A stretch of DNA of 64,000 nucleotides. Source: Mycobacterium gordonae (lineage in GTDB: Bacteria > Actinomycetota > Actinomycetes > Mycobacteriales > Mycobacteriaceae). Location: contig NZ_CP070973.1 of assembly GCF_017086405.1 (NCBI RefSeq), positions 992,001-1,056,000 on the forward strand. Direction: 5' to 3'. The notes under the pieces are model-generated. The model was not told where the DNA came from. It made no database searches and saw only the letters and a list, made by a program, of their open reading frames with translations. Of this stretch, positions 28,403 through 36,897 are shown one piece after another. Numbering within the stretch: position 1 is the first letter of the stretch; each line of letters begins with the position of its first letter. The position numbers and the translations under genes were made by a program.

Positions 28403-29673
28403 CGCACACCTCTGCGCTCGAACGTCCACTGGTACACGTCGAGGTAGCCGGACCGGAATCCGGCTTCCGAGTAGGCCAGATAGAGCTCCCACATGCGTTC
28501 GAATACCTCGTCGAATCCCAACCGCGCCAACTCGTTACGACGCTGCAGGAAGCGCTCGCGCCACAGCCGCAACGTCTCGGCGTAATGCGGCCGCAGCGAG
28601 ACCGCGTCGACGGTGCGCAAGTTCGTATGACGCTCGGTGATGTCGACCAGGGCCGCGGCAGACGGCAACAATCCGCCAGGGAAAATGTACTTCTGAATCC
28701 AGGTATGCGTATTGCGAGTGGCCAACATCCGCTCGTGCGGCATCGTGATGGCCTGGATCGCGACCTTGCCGCCCGGCCGCACTAGCTTCTCCAGAGCGGT
28801 GAAATACCTTGGCCACGAGTGGTATCCGACGGCTTCGATCATCTCGACCGACAGCACCGCGTCGTAGCCGCCCCCGCTCACGTCGCGGTAGTCGCACAGG
28901 TCGATCTGGACCAGCTGGGACAAACCGGCCGCGGCAACCCGTTGCCTGGCCAGCCGCTGCTGTTCGACCGACAGAGTCACCGAGCGCACGCGGGCCCCTC
29001 GTGCTGCGGCGCGCAGGCACAGCTCCCCCCAACCGGTGCCGATCTCGAGCACCGTCGAGCCTGCGCCCACCTGAGCCAGGTCGAGCAGCCGGTCGATCTT
29101 GCGACGTTGGGCCACGGCCAGTTCCGGCCAGCTTGCCGGCAGCTCCTCGAACAGCGCGCAAGAGTACGTCATCGTTTCGTCGAGGAACTCGGCGAACAGG
29201 TTGTTGGACAAGTCGTAATGCTCGGCGACGTTGCGGCGCGCCTGATCGCGGCCCGGATCGCGCCAGACGGGCTGAAAGGCCGGAGCGATCGGGCGTAGCC
29301 AGTGCAGCCATCGGGGCACCAGGTCGGCGACCGATTCCGCTAGCACCGTCAGCGCCGCCGTCAGGTCCTCCGACGACCACTCGCCGGCCATGTAGGACTC
29401 GCCAAATCCGATCAGGCCGTGCCGTCCGATCCGGCGGGCCAGCGCGTCCGGTCGATGGATCCGCAGCGTCGGGGAGTTGGCGTCGCCGCCGCCGACCACG
29501 GTGCCGTCTGGATACTTCAGCCGCAGCGGCAGCGCGGCGGACGCGCGGCGCAGCAGCAGTCCGGCGATGGTGGCCGCGGTAGCGGCCAGTGGTCCGGTCG
29601 GCACCGTGGCGACCGCCGGCCAGCGGTCGGAATCGATTGTTGGACTGAGTCTTTCGACACTTTCAACGATCAT
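28399..29673 (-). CDS. ufaA1: SAM-dependent fatty-acid methyltransferase of the cyclopropane synthase family
   Basis: 424 residues, starting at the ATG at 29671-29673, which overlaps the previous stop as ATGA. The SAM fold is VLEIGTGWGELCLRAAARGA; SVEMIEAVGYHSWPRYF and KYIFPGGLLPS are typical of the CFA family, and AEHYDLSNNLFAEFLDETMTY marks the N-terminal cap. UfaA1 of M. tuberculosis (Rv0447c) has been linked to methylating oleate toward tuberculostearic acid, with an FAD protein as reductase; the adjacent FAD gene fits that role. It acts on phospholipid-bound acyl chains. Confidence 0.95.
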   Translation of the reverse strand: MIVESVERLSPTIDSDRWPAVATVPTGPLAATAATIAGLLLRRASAALPLRLKYPDGTVVGGGDANSPTLRIHRPDALARRIGRHGLIGFGESYMAGEWSSEDLTAALTVLAESVADLVPRWLHWLRPIAPAFQPVWRDPGRDQARRNVAEHYDLSNNLFAEFLDETMTYSCALFEELPASWPELAVAQRRKIDRLLDLAQVGAGSTVLEIGTGWGELCLRAAARGARVRSVTLSVEQQRLARQRVAAAGLSQLVQIDLCDYRDVSGGGYDAVLSVEMIEAVGYHSWPRYFTALEKLVRPGGKVAIQAITMPHERMLATRNTHTWIQKYIFPGGLLPSAAALVDITERHTNLRTVDAVSLRPHYAETLRLWRERFLQRRNELARLGFDEVFERMWELYLAYSEAGFRSGYLDVYQWTFERRGVR

Positions 29674-30377
29674 CGCGCCACCACCGGGACTCGTCGTAAC
29701 CACAATCTGATCCCCTGAAGACGGATGCGTGCGGCCACCACCAGTGGGGCCATCGGTGACAGGAATTGCAGAGCCGCGACGTGCCGGACGGTGGCGGGCA
29801 GCCGTTCGCCGCGCAGGGTGGCGGTGAAAGCAAGCCGGCGCTCCCGCAGCAGCGACACCATCACGTCCACCTGGTGCTCCGGTGGTGGGGCCAGCACCAG
29901 GTAATGTCCATCCACCGGATTGAACGGTGAAACGTAGAACTGCTTGTTGACCAGCACGGGTCTATCGGCCGGCGGCAGCAGATACGCATGGCGACCGCCG
30001 TAGGTGTTGTGCACTTCGGCGATGACGTGGCGCAGCCGACCGTTGCGGTCGTGGCACCAGAAGACGCTCAGCGGGTTGAAGACATAGCCAAGAACGCGCG
30101 CCTGCAGCAGCGCGGTGATCCGGCCGTCGGGCATGGCTGTGTCGTGCTCGGCGAAGAAGGTCTCTAGGCGCCGGCGCAAGGAAGTATCCGCAGCGTCGTC
30201 GGAACCGGCCAGATGGTCCGCGGCCGAGAAGCGCGCGAAGGGCCGCAGCCACCACGGCAGTGCAGGCAGCTGATCGATGTCGACATACCAGCTGTAGCTT
30301 CGGTATTCGAACGAGTGCTGCACCGGAACCTGCCGGCAGTGGCTAATGGTCGTGCGGTAGATCGCCGGGGTCAGCAT
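29670..30377 (-). CDS. DUF1365 family protein (Rv0448c homologue)
   Basis: 235 residues, starting MLTPAIYRTTISHCRQVPVQ. YLLPPADRPVLVNKQFYVSPF and VFNPLSVFWCHDRNG are conserved blocks of DUF1365, a family nearly always found beside a cyclopropane-synthase-like enzyme and an FAD oxidoreductase. The biochemical role is not established. It overlaps the upstream FAD gene by seven bases and ufaA1 by four, so it is translated as part of the lipid-modifying unit. Confidence 0.9.
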   Translation of the reverse strand: MLTPAIYRTTISHCRQVPVQHSFEYRSYSWYVDIDQLPALPWWLRPFARFSAADHLAGSDDAADTSLRRRLETFFAEHDTAMPDGRITALLQARVLGYVFNPLSVFWCHDRNGRLRHVIAEVHNTYGGRHAYLLPPADRPVLVNKQFYVSPFNPVDGHYLVLAPPPEHQVDVMVSLLRERRLAFTATLRGERLPATVRHVAALQFLSPMAPLVVAARIRLQGIRLWLRRVPVVAR

Positions 30378-31660
30378 GTCAGGACCGCCTCACGGCCAGG
30401 TACCGCGGGCCAGTCCGCGCCCAGCTGCTGGGCGGCCCGCACTCCCGATGCCGCACCGTCCTCGTGGAAGCCCCACCCGTGGTAGGCGCCGGCGAACACC
30501 ACCCGGTCGTCATCGAGGGTTGGCAGAAGTCGTTGTGCGGCAACAGATTCCGGAGTATAGAGCGGATGGCTGTAGGTCATCTCGGCCAGCACCGACGACG
30601 GCTCCACCCAGTCGTGGCCGCCCAGGGTGACCAGGAACCGGCGGCGGCCGTTGAGCCGCATCAGCCTGCTGATGTCGTAGCTGACCACCACCTGCTCGTG
30701 ACCCGGTGTCACCAGGTAGTTCCACGACGCACGGGCCCGGCGGTGTCGCGGCAGCACCGATTCGTCGGTGTGCAATTGTGCGCGGTTGGTCGAGTAGGGG
30801 ATCGCACCGAGCACGGCGCGCTCCCATCGGGTCGGCTCGTCGAGCAGCAGTAGCGCCTGGTCGGGATGGACGGCGACCACCGCCGCGTCGAATGTGCGCG
30901 GTGGGCCGTCGCCTGCCCGCACCTCCACACCGTCCGGCGCCCGTCGCAGCGACCGCACCGGGGTGCCCGTCAACACCTCGTCGAGGCGGGCCGCGATGGC
31001 CTGCACATAGGTGGCCGAGCCACCGGTCACCGTGCGCCAGGTGGGAGAGCCGAAAACCGACAGCATGCCGTGGTGGTCGAGGAAGACGAACAGGTAGCGG
31101 GCCGGGTAGCGCAACGCGTCGTCGCCCGCGCAGGACCAGACCGCCGCCACCAGCGGGGTGATGAAGTATTCGATGAAGTAGGACGAGAAAGCGTGCCGTC
31201 GCAGGAATACGTCCAGCGTTTCCAGATCGTCGTCTTCCTCGCGCAGCAGCCGGGTCGCCGCACGGTGGAAGCGCAGGATCTCGGCAAGCATGAGTAGGTA
31301 CCGGGGCCGCAATGACTGCCGGCAGGCGAACAGCCCTTTGACGCCCAGGGCCCCGGCGTATTCGAGGTCGTCGGCCCGCACCGACATCGACATGTCCGAC
31401 TCCTGGGTGGCGATCCCGAGTTGTGCGAACAACCTGCACAACGTGGGATAGGTGCGGTCGTTGTGCACCAGGAACGCGGTGTCGACGGCCGTCTCCTGAC
31501 CGTCGCCATCGTCCACCAGGTGGGTGTGCGCGTGACCGCCGAGACGCGTGTCGGCCTCGTACAAGGTGACCCGGTCACGGGCCGAGAGCAGATAGGCGGC
31601 CGTGAGACCGGCTACGCCGCTGCCGATGACCGCTATCGATCGTCCGTCTGTTGCCTGCAC
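30371..31660 (-). CDS. FAD-dependent amine oxidase-like oxidoreductase (Rv0449c homologue)
   Basis: 429 residues from a GTG at 31658-31660. The FAD fold is IAVIGSGVAGLTAAYLLS with GG at the end of the ADTRLGGHAHT strand, typical of the amine oxidase/desaturase superfamily. The C-terminal FAD strand is VVFAGAYHGWGFHEDGAASG. It is first in the operon with DUF1365, ufaA1, DUF1295, sigK and rskA. A partner reductase role for ufaA1 is plausible and matches the tuberculostearate pathway, but is inference here. The -10 hexamer CCGAAT lies seven bases before the start. Confidence 0.9.
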   Translation of the reverse strand: MQATDGRSIAVIGSGVAGLTAAYLLSARDRVTLYEADTRLGGHAHTHLVDDGDGQETAVDTAFLVHNDRTYPTLCRLFAQLGIATQESDMSMSVRADDLEYAGALGVKGLFACRQSLRPRYLLMLAEILRFHRAATRLLREEDDDLETLDVFLRRHAFSSYFIEYFITPLVAAVWSCAGDDALRYPARYLFVFLDHHGMLSVFGSPTWRTVTGGSATYVQAIAARLDEVLTGTPVRSLRRAPDGVEVRAGDGPPRTFDAAVVAVHPDQALLLLDEPTRWERAVLGAIPYSTNRAQLHTDESVLPRHRRARASWNYLVTPGHEQVVVSYDISRLMRLNGRRRFLVTLGGHDWVEPSSVLAEMTYSHPLYTPESVAAQRLLPTLDDDRVVFAGAYHGWGFHEDGAASGVRAAQQLGADWPAVPGREAVLTC

Positions 31661-31667
31661 ATCTACT

Positions 31668-31694
31668 ATTCGGAGCCCCGCGGCACTCGGTTGG
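31668..31694 (-). promoter_or_regulatory. SigK-type promoter for the Rv0449c-rskA operon
   Basis: On the minus strand: -35 CCAACC (31689-31694; SigK consensus CCATCC, one mismatch), 15-base spacer, -10 CCGAAT (31668-31673, exact). The spacer is one short of the usual 16-17. Very near the GTG start, so the mRNA may be almost leaderless. Known SigK promoters include one before Rv0449c in M. tuberculosis. Confidence 0.55.
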
Positions 31695-31795
31695 CGGCTT
31701 CGAAATCGGGACTCGATGGTGTGATCCGTCCCCCGTGCGCGGGAGGTACCCGCCGCGCCCGGGTGTGTCTGACTACGCCGGGCTGGCAGTCACCG

Positions 31796-34705
31796 TCAGC
31801 GCTCGGCGGTCAGCGCCGGTGATCTGTCGGTGACCGGCTCCTCGCGAGGCAGCCGGGGGCTGCGTGCCGGACGGGACCGCACCCGAATGGGCCACCAGAA
31901 CCAGCGACCCAGCAGCGCGGCGATCGACGGCGTCATGAAGGCCCGCACGATCAGGGTGTCGAACAACAAACCCAGGCCGATGGTGGTGCCCACCTGCCCG
32001 ATCATCCGGGCGTCGCCGATGATCATGGACGCCATTGTGAAGGCGAAGACCAGACCTGCATTGGTGACCACTTTGCCGGTTCCGCCCATCGACCGGATGA
32101 TGCCGGTGTTCAGCCCGGCATATATCTCCTGTTTGAACCGAGAGACCAGCAACAGGTTGTAGTCCGATCCCACGGCAAGCAGCACGATCACCGACATCGC
32201 GAGCACCAGCCAGTGCAGCGGGACGCCGAAAATGTGCTGCCAGACCAGCACCGACAGGCCGAACGAGGCGCCCAGCGAGAGCGCGACGGTTCCGACGATC
32301 ACCGCTGCCGCAACGAATGCCCGGGTCAGGATCAACATGATGATGAAGATCAGGCAGAGCGACGAAATGCCGGCGATCACCAGGTCCCATTTGGCGCCTT
32401 CGGAGATGTCCTTGACAATGGCGCCCATTCCCGAGACGTAGATCTTGGAGTCTTCCAGGGGAGTGCCCTTGAGCGCTTCTTCGGCGGCCGTCTGGATCTT
32501 GCCGATGCTCGCGATGCCCTCAGCCGAGGCAGGGTCACCCCGGTGCAGGATGATGAACCGCGCCGCGTGCCCGTCGGCGGACAGGAAGTTCTTCATGGCG
32601 CGCTTGAAGTCGGCGTTCTTGAACACTTCCGGCGGCAGATAGAAGGAGTCGTCGTTCTTCGCGGCGTCGAACGCATGACCCATCGCCGTCGCGTTGTCGC
32701 TCATCTCGTCCATCTGGTCGAAGATCCCCGACATGGTGCTGTGCATGCTGAGGATCATCGTTCGCATGCTGGCCATGGCGTCGATCATGGGCGGGAAGGT
32801 TTGGACCATCTGCGGCATCAGCACGTCGAGCTGCTTGATGTCGCCGACCAGCATGTTCAACTTCTCGTCGATCTCGTCGATGCCGTCGAGGGCGTCGAAG
32901 ACCGACCGCAGCGACCAGCAGGCCGGGATGTCGAAACAGTGTTTCTCCCAATAAAAGTAGGAACGGATCGGCCGGAAGTAGTCGTCGAAGTTGGCGAGTT
33001 TGTCGCGCAGATCGCGGGTGACCCGCTGCATCTCTTCGGTATCGCCGACCATCTTGTGGGTGACCCCGACGAGTTGGGACATCAGGCCGTACATCCGCTG
33101 CATCAGCGCGATGGTCGTGCTCATTTCGTCGGCCTGTTTGAGCATGTCGTCCATCCGGTCGCGCTGGTACTTGATGGTCTGCATCTGACCGGCGTTCTGC
33201 ATGCTCATCTGGAACGGTATCGACGTGTGGTCCATCGTGGTGCCGTCCGGCCGGGTGATGGCCTGGACGCGGGATATGCCCGGCACCCGGAAGATGCCCT
33301 TCGCCAGTCTGTCGAGGACCAGGAAATCAGCCGGATTCCGCATGTCGTGATCGGACTCGATCATCAGAATCTCCGGCTTCATCCGAGCCTGGGAGAAGTG
33401 CCGGTCTGCGACGAGAAAGCCCTGGTTGGCCGGGATGAAGCTGGGGAGGTAGGCCCGGTCGTCGTAGCTGGGCTTGTAACCGGGCAGGGTGATCAGGCCG
33501 ATCAGGGCGATCACACAGGTGACGGCGAGGATCGGCAGCGGCCAGCGCACGACCGCCGTGCCGACCCGGCGCCAGCCCCGTACCGACAGCACCCGCTTGG
33601 GGTCGAACACGCCGAAGCGGCTTCCGACGACGAGCACGGCTGGGCCCAGCGTCAGCGCGACCAGAACGGCGACGAGCATGCCGACCGCGCAGGGAATACC
33701 CAGCGTCTGGAAGTACGGCATGCGCGCGAAGCCCAGACACAACGTCGCGCCCGCGATCGTCAAACCGGACCCCAGGATGACGTGGGCGGTGCCGTGATAC
33801 ATCGTGTAGAAGGCGGTCTCCCGGTCCTCCCCGGCCTGGCGAGCTTCCTGATATCGGCCGATGATGAAGATGCCGTAGTCGGTTCCGGCCGCGATCGCCA
33901 ACGACGTGAGCAGACTGACGGCGAAGGTGGACAGGCTGATCAGCTCGTTACTGCCGAGGATCGCGACGGCGCCGCGCGCGGCGGTCAATTCGATACCGAC
34001 GGTGACCAGCAGCAGAATCACCGTCAGCGGCGAACGATAGATGAACATCAGCATGAACAGGATCACCAGGACCGTGGTGATGGTGATCTTGGCCATCGAC
34101 TTGTCGCCACTTTGCTGCAGGTCGGCGGCCAGTGCCGAGGCGCCGGTGACGTAGGCCTTGAGCCCGGGCGGGGGTGGGTTGGCGTCCACGATCTTGCGGA
34201 CGGCGTCGACGGATTCGTTGGCCAGCGGTTCGCCCTGATTGCCGGCCAGGTTCAGCTGGACCGTGACGGCTTTACCGTCGTTGCTCTGTGCGCCGGCCGC
34301 GGTGAGCGGGTCACCCCAGAAATCCTGGATGCTCAGCACGTGCTTGTCCGCGCGCAGCTTGCGGATCAGATCGTCGTAGTAACGGTGGGCGGTGTCACCG
34401 AGGGGTTGTTGTTCGCTTTCCAGCACGATCATCGCGACGCTGTCGGTCTCGCCTTCCTTGAAGACGTGGCTGATCCGCTTGAGCGCGACGAACGACGGGG
34501 CATCCTTGGGGCTCAGCGACACCGAGCGCTGCTGCCCGACGACTTCCAGTGACGGGACGAGCAGGCTGAGCAGCACGACCACCACCACCCAGAACAAGAT
34601 GATCGGCACCGCGAAGGCGTGGATCATCCGTGGGATGAACGGGCGGTGGGGACGAGGTTCGACGGCAGGGGTGCCGGGACGGCCGTCGGCGTAGGTGGTA
34701 TTCAC
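31796..34705 (-). CDS. mmpL4: RND transporter MmpL4
   Basis: 969 residues from a GTG that overlaps the mmpS4 stop (GTGA); the open frame upstream is not needed. Twelve membrane helices in two halves are visible, with the two proton-relay motifs [15 protein letters not shown] and [17 protein letters not shown], each bearing the essential Asp-Tyr. Large extracytoplasmic loops (for example 470-740, with [12 protein letters not shown]) are typical of MmpL3-5-type proteins. MmpL4 with MmpS4 exports carboxymycobactin and mycobactin in M. tuberculosis. In other mycobacteria close paralogues move glycopeptidolipids, so the substrate here is inferred. An IdeR-like box lies upstream of the operon. Confidence 0.95.
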   Translation of the reverse strand: MNTTYADGRPGTPAVEPRPHRPFIPRMIHAFAVPIILFWVVVVVLLSLLVPSLEVVGQQRSVSLSPKDAPSFVALKRISHVFKEGETDSVAMIVLESEQQPLGDTAHRYYDDLIRKLRADKHVLSIQDFWGDPLTAAGAQSNDGKAVTVQLNLAGNQGEPLANESVDAVRKIVDANPPPPGLKAYVTGASALAADLQQSGDKSMAKITITTVLVILFMLMFIYRSPLTVILLLVTVGIELTAARGAVAILGSNELISLSTFAVSLLTSLAIAAGTDYGIFIIGRYQEARQAGEDRETAFYTMYHGTAHVILGSGLTIAGATLCLGFARMPYFQTLGIPCAVGMLVAVLVALTLGPAVLVVGSRFGVFDPKRVLSVRGWRRVGTAVVRWPLPILAVTCVIALIGLITLPGYKPSYDDRAYLPSFIPANQGFLVADRHFSQARMKPEILMIESDHDMRNPADFLVLDRLAKGIFRVPGISRVQAITRPDGTTMDHTSIPFQMSMQNAGQMQTIKYQRDRMDDMLKQADEMSTTIALMQRMYGLMSQLVGVTHKMVGDTEEMQRVTRDLRDKLANFDDYFRPIRSYFYWEKHCFDIPACWSLRSVFDALDGIDEIDEKLNMLVGDIKQLDVLMPQMVQTFPPMIDAMASMRTMILSMHSTMSGIFDQMDEMSDNATAMGHAFDAAKNDDSFYLPPEVFKNADFKRAMKNFLSADGHAARFIILHRGDPASAEGIASIGKIQTAAEEALKGTPLEDSKIYVSGMGAIVKDISEGAKWDLVIAGISSLCLIFIIMLILTRAFVAAAVIVGTVALSLGASFGLSVLVWQHIFGVPLHWLVLAMSVIVLLAVGSDYNLLLVSRFKQEIYAGLNTGIIRSMGGTGKVVTNAGLVFAFTMASMIIGDARMIGQVGTTIGLGLLFDTLIVRAFMTPSIAALLGRWFWWPIRVRSRPARSPRLPREEPVTDRSPALTAER

Positions 34706-35133
34706 GCGGACTTGACCAGGCAGAAGGTAAAGGCATTGACCTCGTGGGAGACTCGCTCGGATTTGACCACGTCGTCGATCAGGATGCGGCACCCGATGCT
34801 GTCGCTGTCGCCCTGGGCCATCAGGTTGCCGACCATCGCGGCCTTATTCGTGCTGATGTGCAGCGACCAGGGCAGCCGCGCGTTGTCCACGCGTTGCGGG
34901 TCGGCGTTGACGTCGAAATAACTGATGTCGGCAACCGTGCCCGCCGGACCGAAAACCTCGTAGGTGATTCGTTTGGGGTTGAACGGCTCCGGGTTCTTCA
35001 AGTTGCTGTCCGCGTACGACGCCCGCTTCTCCGAACCGAAGTAGCCGTGCACCCGCTTCACGATGAAAGCGCCGGTGACCAACACCGCTATGATGACGAC
35101 TGGGATCCAAACCCGCGACAGCAGCTTGAAAAT
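34702..35133 (-). CDS. mmpS4: Membrane accessory protein MmpS4, apparently starting at ATT
   Basis: 143 residues if started at the ATT at 35131-35133. The first usual start codon in the frame (GTG at 35083-35085) would delete most of the N-terminal membrane helix. Translated upstream, the sequence reads [20 protein letters not shown] and aligns with the MmpS4 N-terminus (MLMRTWIPLVI...). A strong AAAGGGA ribosome site sits six bases before the ATT, and an in-frame stop lies four codons upstream. The rest matches MmpS4: [40 protein letters not shown]. It forms the periplasmic partner of MmpL4 in siderophore export. An AUU start is rare but known (infC); a CTG at 35122-35124 is a weaker alternative. 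Confidence 0.9.
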   Translation of the reverse strand: MFKLLSRVWIPVVIIAVLVTGAFIVKRVHGYFGSEKRASYADSNLKNPEPFNPKRITYEVFGPAGTVADISYFDVNADPQRVDNARLPWSLHISTNKAAMVGNLMAQGDSDSIGCRILIDDVVKSERVSHEVNAFTFCLVKSA

Positions 35134-35249
35134 CTCAGGTCCCTTTCACCGTTGGGCATCGCTCAGGTCGGACGATACCCGCCCTAGGAGACGCTTGCGT
35201 CTTCATTCGACCGACCGCACTGCGCCCAGATGTGGCTGCACATCGCGAA

Positions 35250-35268
35250 CACAATTAGCCTGGCCTAA
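35250..35268 (-). promoter_or_regulatory. IdeR-like iron box upstream of mmpS4
   Basis: On the minus strand TTAGGCCAGGCTAATTGTG. Twelve of the first 14 bases match the IdeR consensus TTAGGTTAGGCTAACCTAA; the distal half is poor. It lies about 117 bases before mmpS4. mmpS4/mmpL4 is iron-regulated through IdeR in M. tuberculosis. Confidence 0.5.
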
Positions 35269-35350
35269 GTAAAACACGGAGGCGTCCGGAACCGGGGCGG
35301 GCTCCTTACATGAGTACGCCGATTCTAAGGCATGCCGCGTGCGTAAACAC

Positions 35351-35361
35351 GCGAATTTCGC
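35351..35361. promoter_or_regulatory. Short palindrome in the mmpS4/tetR divergent spacer
   Basis: GCGAA-T-TTCGC, 34 bases before the TetR start and about 217 before mmpS4. It is a possible operator for the TetR protein, but the arms are short. The rest of the 262-base spacer shows no clear further sites. Confidence 0.25.
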
Positions 35362-35395
35362 CCACAAATCACATTGTGTGCGTTATCCTCTGACG

Positions 35396-36064
35396 GTGGC
35401 GCAACTCACTTTCCGGCGCGCTCGAACCGAGGAGAACAAGCGCCAGCGAGCCGCGGCGCTCGTGGAAGCCGCGCGCTCGATCGCATCGGAAACCGGTGTC
35501 GCATCGGTGACGTTGACCGCGGTCGCCGGCCGCGCGGGAATCCACTACTCGGCCGTGCGCCGATACTTCAGCTCTCACAAGGAAGTGCTGCTGCATCTGG
35601 CCGCCGAAGGCTGGGTGCGGTGGTCGGCCACGGTGTGCGAAGACCTGGCTGCGCCCGGACCGATGACGGCGGAGCGGGTGGCAGAAACGTTGGCCAGCGG
35701 CCTCGCCGCGGACCCGCTGTTCTGCGACCTGCTGGCCAACCTGCACCTGCATCTCGAGCACGAAGTCGAGATCGAACGGGTCATCGAGATTCGGCGGACC
35801 ATTTCCGCCGCCGCGATCGCACTTGCCGACGCCATCGAGCAGGCGCTGCCGGCGCTCGGGCGGTCGGGCGCGTTTGACATCCTCATCGCGGCCTACTCGC
35901 TGGCCGCGGCGTTCTGGCAGATCGCAAACCCGCCGGCGAAGATCTCGGACGTCTACGAAGAGGAGCCCGAGGTGTTACCGGCCGAATGGAACATGGACTT
36001 CGGGTCCGCGCTAGCCCGGGTGCTCACCGCAACCTGCATCGGCTCGCTTCCGGGGTCCCGATGA
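35396..36064 (+). CDS. TetR family regulator (Rv0452 homologue)
   Basis: 222 residues from a GTG at 35396 (reading VAQLTFRRARTEENKRQRAA); an in-frame GTG 19 codons upstream gives a less conserved lead. The DNA-binding helices are ALVEAARSIASETGVASVTL, TAVAGRAGIHYSAVRRYFSS and HKEVLLHLAAEGW. The C-terminal ligand domain is helical, with no recognisable ligand motif. It lies between two oppositely oriented mmpS/mmpL pairs, so it is the natural candidate for controlling one or both. Rv0452 occupies the same place next to mmpS4 in M. tuberculosis. Confidence 0.9.
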   Translation: MAQLTFRRARTEENKRQRAAALVEAARSIASETGVASVTLTAVAGRAGIHYSAVRRYFSSHKEVLLHLAAEGWVRWSATVCEDLAAPGPMTAERVAETLASGLAADPLFCDLLANLHLHLEHEVEIERVIEIRRTISAAAIALADAIEQALPALGRSGAFDILIAAYSLAAAFWQIANPPAKISDVYEEEPEVLPAEWNMDFGSALARVLTATCIGSLPGSR

Positions 36065-36339
36065 ACCCGCTGAACCCGGTGACAGACCCGACCCGGATGC
36101 CGGGCCACGGTGCGGGGAAAACCGGATTTGCGCGCCGACTGAGCCCATGCGAGAGCGCCGACGGTCCCAGCACCTGGTGGGCGCGATGACACCGTATTTC
36201 ACGTTGGCGAAGGTCCTGATGCGCAGGGCCTTCGCGCACCACGCCGAGACTTCTCTACGTTTGCGCATTAGGTTAGAGAGACTAAGTTGACAGACAAGCT
36301 AATTGGTTGGCGGCTCTCGTCAATGGTTAGGAAGCGCCC
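36065..36339. other. Spacer between tetR and the second mmpS gene
   Basis: 275 bases with no convincing gene. It holds an IdeR-like box (36268-36286) directly followed by TTGACA at 36287-36292, which could be a -35 element; no matching -10 was found. Confidence 0.5.
36268..36286 (+). promoter_or_regulatory. IdeR-like iron box (left half perfect) before the second mmpS-mmpL pair
   Basis: TTAGGTTAGAGAGACTAAG. The first nine bases match the IdeR half-site TTAGGTTAG exactly; the right half is weak. It lies 54 bases before the mmpS start and abuts TTGACA. It suggests that this mmpS/mmpL pair may also be iron-regulated. Confidence 0.45.
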
Positions 36340-36897
36340 ATGACGACGACTGAGCCAAAGACGGATGCGTTGACGACCCCGGAATCTGCTGGCGGCGAAG
36401 GTGATAAATCGACTCGCCAGCCGGCCAAGCGCAGACGTCTGATGGGCCTGGCCAGCCGGTTCTGGCTCATCCTCACCGTGCTCGCCGTCGTCGGGGTGGC
36501 GGGATTCGCGGTTCACCGGTTGCACGACGTTTTCGGAGTTCGCAGCGATTCGTTTGGTGGCGGCTCGTCCGGAGACGTCATCGACCAGTTCAACCCCAAG
36601 ACCATCACACTCGAGGTCTGGGGTTCGCCAGGCAGCACGGCGACGATCAGTTATCTCGATGAGAACTCCCATCCTCAGCAGGCATTGAATGTGCCCCTAC
36701 CGTGGAAGACGGAATTGAAGTCAACGAAGCCCGGTATCCCGGCCAACCTGATGGCGCAAGGGAATGGCAGCTGGATCGCCTGCCGGTTCCTCGTCAATAA
36801 CAACGACGGGCGCGGTGACATCGTGAAGGCCCCGAATCAGTCGCGCCCCAACGAATCGGTGAACGCCTTCGTCTACTGCCTGGACAAGTCCGCATGA
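36340..36897 (+). CDS. MmpS family protein with extended N-terminus
   Basis: 185 residues, about 40 longer than MmpS4. Residues 1-38 are a hydrophilic, charged cytoplasmic lead ([18 protein letters not shown]) not found in MmpS4. One membrane helix is at about 42-62 ([19 protein letters not shown]), then the MmpS domain: [47 protein letters not shown], ending in [11 protein letters not shown]. Its stop overlaps the next ATG as ATGA, so it is coupled to the MmpL. It is a second export accessory protein beside mmpS4. Confidence 0.9.
   Translation: MTTTEPKTDALTTPESAGGEGDKSTRQPAKRRRLMGLASRFWLILTVLAVVGVAGFAVHRLHDVFGVRSDSFGGGSSGDVIDQFNPKTITLEVWGSPGSTATISYLDENSHPQQALNVPLPWKTELKSTKPGIPANLMAQGNGSWIACRFLVNNNDGRGDIVKAPNQSRPNESVNAFVYCLDKSA

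Noticed and set aside
32213..34552. 779-residue open frame on the plus strand
   Set aside because: Lies antisense across mmpL4; high GC creates long opposite-strand frames. Composition is charged and unlike a real protein, and mmpL4 is well supported.
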